From NCBI RefSeq assembly GCF_000368685.1, contig NZ_KB849625.1, positions 186,001 through 250,000 of the forward strand: a stretch of 64,000 nt of DNA, written 5' to 3'. Each line of letters begins with the position of its first letter. Within the stretch, counting starts at the first letter, position 1. This document shows, piece by piece, positions 60,859 through 64,000 of the stretch. The notes below the pieces were generated by a model, which was not told the origin of the DNA, did no database searches, and saw only the letters and a list, made by a program, of their open reading frames with translations. This DNA comes from Acinetobacter baylyi DSM 14961 = CIP 107474. GTDB lineage: Bacteria; Pseudomonadota; Gammaproteobacteria; Pseudomonadales; Moraxellaceae. The position numbers and the translations under genes were made by a program.

Positions 60859-63800
60859 GTGAAAATTTTATCAATCCGACTTAAAAATTTAGCCTCTTTG
60901 GCAGGTGAGCATTTTATTGATTTTGAAAGTGAGCCTTTAGCCAGTGCAGGACTCATTGCGATTATTGGTAAAACAGGTGCAGGAAAATCCACAATTTTAG
61001 ACGCTATGTGTCTGGCGCTGTTTAACAAAATTCCAAGACTTAAAGACAGCGATGGCAAACTCACCGATGTTGATGGTTCTGAGTTATTAACCAATTCACC
61101 CCTTACTGTACTACGTCGTGGAACAGCACATGGTTTTGCCGAACTGTGCTTTGTCGCACAAGATCAAAAACACTATCTGGTTCGATGGGAAATCAAACGC
61201 GCACGCGAGAATGCCAACGGTAAATTGCAAAGTGTGCAACGTTATTTAAAATGCCTGACCGATGGTGTCGTGGTTGCCGATAAAAGCAAAGCAGTCGAAA
61301 CGTATATTCAGCAAATTACTCAGCTGAGTTTTGAACAATTTACCCGTGCAGTATTGCTGGCACAATCTGAAGTCACTGCTTTTTTAAAAGCACGCGACAA
61401 TGAACGGGGTGAACTGCTTGAGTATCTGACCAACTCTGCCATTTTTGCCAAAATTGGACAATTGGCTTTTGAAAAAACGAAAGAAGTTCGATTACAGCGT
61501 GAAAAATTAGAAAGCGTTCTCGGGCATCTTGAAATCCGGTCCGATGAAGAAATTGCTGAATTACACACACAATTTCAAAACATTCAGCAACAAGTTCAAC
61601 AGCTTGAAAATGAAAAGAATCAATTCAAACAGCAACAGCAATGGTTTGAACAACGAGATAAAATTAGAAATGAAATCGATTTAAAGCAACAACAATATGA
61701 TCTGCAACTTAAAGCTCAACAAGCAATTGCACAAGATCGCGTTTTACTGAGTCAGTTAGAAATATTTTCTGAAATACGTCCAATCGTATTTCAACAGCAA
61801 CAGATTCAAAAAACATTACAACAACTCGCGCCACACATTCAACAAAAGCACAACGAGTTTCATGCTTTAACCACGCAATTTCAGCAGGAGAAAACGCGTT
61901 ATTCTCAGGCAGAACAGAGCCTACATCAGTTTCAAGGTTTTGAACAAAAGCATCAAAAAGAGCTTGCCGATTTACGCAATCATTTGCAGAAACGCGAGCA
62001 TATTAAAGAAGACTATAACAAAACTAAAAGTCGTTTAACCCAAATCGAAAGCCAACGACACCCTCTATTAGCGCAACAACAACAGTTAGAGCAAACGATC
62101 CATCAGCTCGATATACAGCATACGGATGACTTAGAGCGATTAAAAAACAGCGCTCAGTATTCTCCTTTAGATCAAGGTTTAAAAGCGCATATTCAGCAGC
62201 TTAACCAGTTTAATTTGCACTATCAGAAAATAGAACATAGTTTAGGTTCGATTCAGGACGCACAAGCAAGGCTTGAACAAGATCAAAATAGATTCAACAC
62301 ATTAATCATGCAATTTGGTACCACCCAACACATTGAGGAACGCATTGAGCAACAACAAAAACTAAAACAAGCGCAGCAGATTCGTCTTAATCAATTGGAT
62401 ACGACTCAACAGAAAATCCAGCGCTATTTTGAATTAAAAAATGAAATGTTCACTCTGCAAAGTCAATTTGAGACTGTAAATCAACAATACCAAGAGTTTG
62501 AGCAGTCCACTCAAAAAACCGAGCAAGATTATCAATCAGCTAAAAATGAACGTGAAAAACTACAGCAAATGTTGCAACAACAACGTTTATTGCACGCTGA
62601 AAATATTGAACATTTACGTGCCGAGCTCAAACACGGCGAAGCATGTCTGGTCTGTGGCAGTATCGAACATCCTTATCGTGATGATGAAAGTCAAATATCA
62701 AAAGCCCTATATGAATTACAGCAACAACAAGAACAACAAGCCATTCAGCAGGAACAGCAGTGTTTTAAACTGTGGCAAAACATGCAACAGCAATTCACTC
62801 AAAGCCAAACCCAGCATAAACAGTTGCAACACGATTTACAGCAACTGCGGGAAAAATTGAATGGTCATGATCAGCAGTTACAACAGCATTTATTACAGTC
62901 GAATATTCAACTCAATTTTAACTTAAATGAGCAAGATATCACTGCTCAGCTTCAAGCTTTAACCTTAGACTCTTTTCAAGCACATCAGCAGCTTGAAAAT
63001 GAATTACAACTGCTCAATCAGGCCAATAAAGATCACTATCAACTGACTCAACGTATTCAAAATACACGTCATCAACTTGAGACAGTAGATCAATTACAGC
63101 AGCAAGTTCAGCATATTGTAGATTGTCTAAGCGCCGAGGATAAAATTTCCTGGACCAAACAAGGCCTGTTATTTACACAGCATATTTTACAAGCGTTACA
63201 ACATCGTAGCCAGCAACTTGAACACGCAGAACACCTACTCAAACAAAAAGACCAACATGATCAGCAACTCAAGTTATTACTATCCAATGTGGCAGGACTT
63301 ACGACACAGCAAGCAGAATGTGCGCAGCAATTAAAAGAGATCGAAGCAAACGGGAAACAAAATACAGATGCAGCCAATCAACTGATTTTCACCATGACAG
63401 GTTCGACTGAGCTTAAAGCCAATGAATGGTTACAACAGCATGATCAACAGCGTCATCAATTACAGCAGCGATACCAACAGTTAAAATTCAACTTTGAACA
63501 AGCACGTGAAAATTTTGAACAGCAGAAAAGTGCGCTTGAGCACCTAGAAGCAAAACAGCAGCAAAATCAGGATTCACTCGCACAATGTAAAACTGAAATA
63601 TCTACATGGCTCGTTCAACATCAGGATTTTGTAGAAGATCAATTGAACGACTTACTTGCTATTGCATCGACTCAAGAACAACAGATTCGAAATACAATAC
63701 AACAGGCAGATCGTGCGTTAAGTGAAGTAAATTCTGTGCTCAAAACACTTCAGCAACAGTTAAATGTGCATCTTGAGTTACAACCAGCCATTCAGGCTGA

Positions 63801-64000
63801 GCAGTTATCTGAACTCATGATAACCAATCAAAACATTTTAATGCACACCACAGATCAACGAGATCAATTAAAAATACAGCTCGAATTACATCAACAAAAC
63901 CTGAGCAAGCAGCAGCAATTTGCAAATCAGATTCAAATCATTCAACAACAAGAACATCGCTGGAGTAAAATTTCCAGCCTCATTGGTGACGCTAAAGGGA
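60859..64000 (+). CDS. sbcC: Exonuclease subunit SbcC, 3' end cut by window edge
   Basis: The frame runs from GTG 60859 (MKILSIRLKNLASLAGEHFIDF) to the window end, 1047 codons. Walker A is IIGKTGAGKSTILDA near residue 36. Two very long coiled coils rich in Gln flank the zinc hook CLVC (in HGEACLVCGSIEHPY near residue 597). The last codons read WSKISSLIGDAKG, which opens the C-terminal ATPase lobe. So the signature motif and Walker B lie outside. SbcC is the SMC-like ATPase partner of SbcD. Its glutamine content is extreme, as in other Acinetobacter homologues. Confidence 0.95.
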   Translation, partial: MKILSIRLKNLASLAGEHFIDFESEPLASAGLIAIIGKTGAGKSTILDAMCLALFNKIPRLKDSDGKLTDVDGSELLTNSPLTVLRRGTAHGFAELCFVAQDQKHYLVRWEIKRARENANGKLQSVQRYLKCLTDGVVVADKSKAVETYIQQITQLSFEQFTRAVLLAQSEVTAFLKARDNERGELLEYLTNSAIFAKIGQLAFEKTKEVRLQREKLESVLGHLEIRSDEEIAELHTQFQNIQQQVQQLENEKNQFKQQQQWFEQRDKIRNEIDLKQQQYDLQLKAQQAIAQDRVLLSQLEIFSEIRPIVFQQQQIQKTLQQLAPHIQQKHNEFHALTTQFQQEKTRYSQAEQSLHQFQGFEQKHQKELADLRNHLQKREHIKEDYNKTKSRLTQIESQRHPLLAQQQQLEQTIHQLDIQHTDDLERLKNSAQYSPLDQGLKAHIQQLNQFNLHYQKIEHSLGSIQDAQARLEQDQNRFNTLIMQFGTTQHIEERIEQQQKLKQAQQIRLNQLDTTQQKIQRYFELKNEMFTLQSQFETVNQQYQEFEQSTQKTEQDYQSAKNEREKLQQMLQQQRLLHAENIEHLRAELKHGEACLVCGSIEHPYRDDESQISKALYELQQQQEQQAIQQEQQCFKLWQNMQQQFTQSQTQHKQLQHDLQQLREKLNGHDQQLQQHLLQSNIQLNFNLNEQDITAQLQALTLDSFQAHQQLENELQLLNQANKDHYQLTQRIQNTRHQLETVDQLQQQVQHIVDCLSAEDKISWTKQGLLFTQHILQALQHRSQQLEHAEHLLKQKDQHDQQLKLLLSNVAGLTTQQAECAQQLKEIEANGKQNTDAANQLIFTMTGSTELKANEWLQQHDQQRHQLQQRYQQLKFNFEQARENFEQQKSALEHLEAKQQQNQDSLAQCKTEISTWLVQHQDFVEDQLNDLLAIASTQEQQIRNTIQQADRALSEVNSVLKTLQQQLNVHLELQPAIQAEQLSELMITNQNILMHTTDQRDQLKIQLELHQQNLSKQQQFANQIQIIQQQEHRWSKISSLIGDAKG

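Overview
The window looks like an Acinetobacter chromosome. The tmRNA on the minus strand encodes the tag ANDETYALAA, base composition is AT-rich, and several genes look like Acinetobacter families (an ABZJ_00895-type membrane protein, a nadV/nrtR salvage operon, a long two-partner CdiA). Species cannot be fixed from the sequence alone.

1-17.9 kb is mostly metabolism and transport. It holds the end of a GNAT acetyltransferase; a TonB receptor divergent from a FecCD-type ABC importer with a GntR/FCD regulator behind it; the argP/argO amino-acid exporter pair; a secreted PAP2 phosphatase lipoprotein with an autotransporter-type repeat tail; an NAD salvage operon (PRPP synthetase-like, NadV, NrtR); a small secreted protein; a succinate-semialdehyde-type dehydrogenase; a membrane protein gene broken by an in-frame TGA at codon 14; and a lipoprotein.

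18.0-42.4 kb is accessory DNA bounded by two inverted 1237-bp copies of one IS3-family element, each with its own 3-bp target duplication. Between them, on the minus strand, lies a contact-dependent inhibition locus: cdiB, an 11.1-kb cdiA and an Imm42-like cdiI. Behind it is a graveyard/reservoir of orphan toxin ends and immunity genes: a DHRxTAS-type nuclease end with immunity candidates, an Imm49 gene coupled to a toxin remnant, a second orphan CdiA end with its immunity gene, and a decayed Imm45-like relic. Upstream of cdiB is a short intergenic RNA with GGA hairpin loops, a GacA-like palindrome and a terminator, which I read as an RsmX/Y/Z-type CsrA-sequestering sRNA. The second IS copy splits a cold-shock-domain/DUF805 gene whose two halves rejoin exactly when the IS is removed.

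42.8-46.3 kb is a compact copper-RiPP (bufferin/HvfA-type) island: a Cys-rich precursor with five KCG motifs, a DUF692/MNIO enzyme, a DUF2063 partner, an ECF sigma factor and a zinc-finger anti-sigma in one overlapping operon, with a DoxX gene divergent. The two divergent start regions share a bipartite motif at identical spacing, which suggests that the local sigma factor drives both.

46.5-64 kb is housekeeping: ssrA, glpK, a lipoprotein gamma-glutamyltransferase, emrB/emrA, a hotdog thioesterase, hemB, a ThiO-like FAD oxidase, a TIGR01777 epimerase, small envelope proteins, an OsmC protein, and sbcD followed by sbcC, which runs off the right edge.
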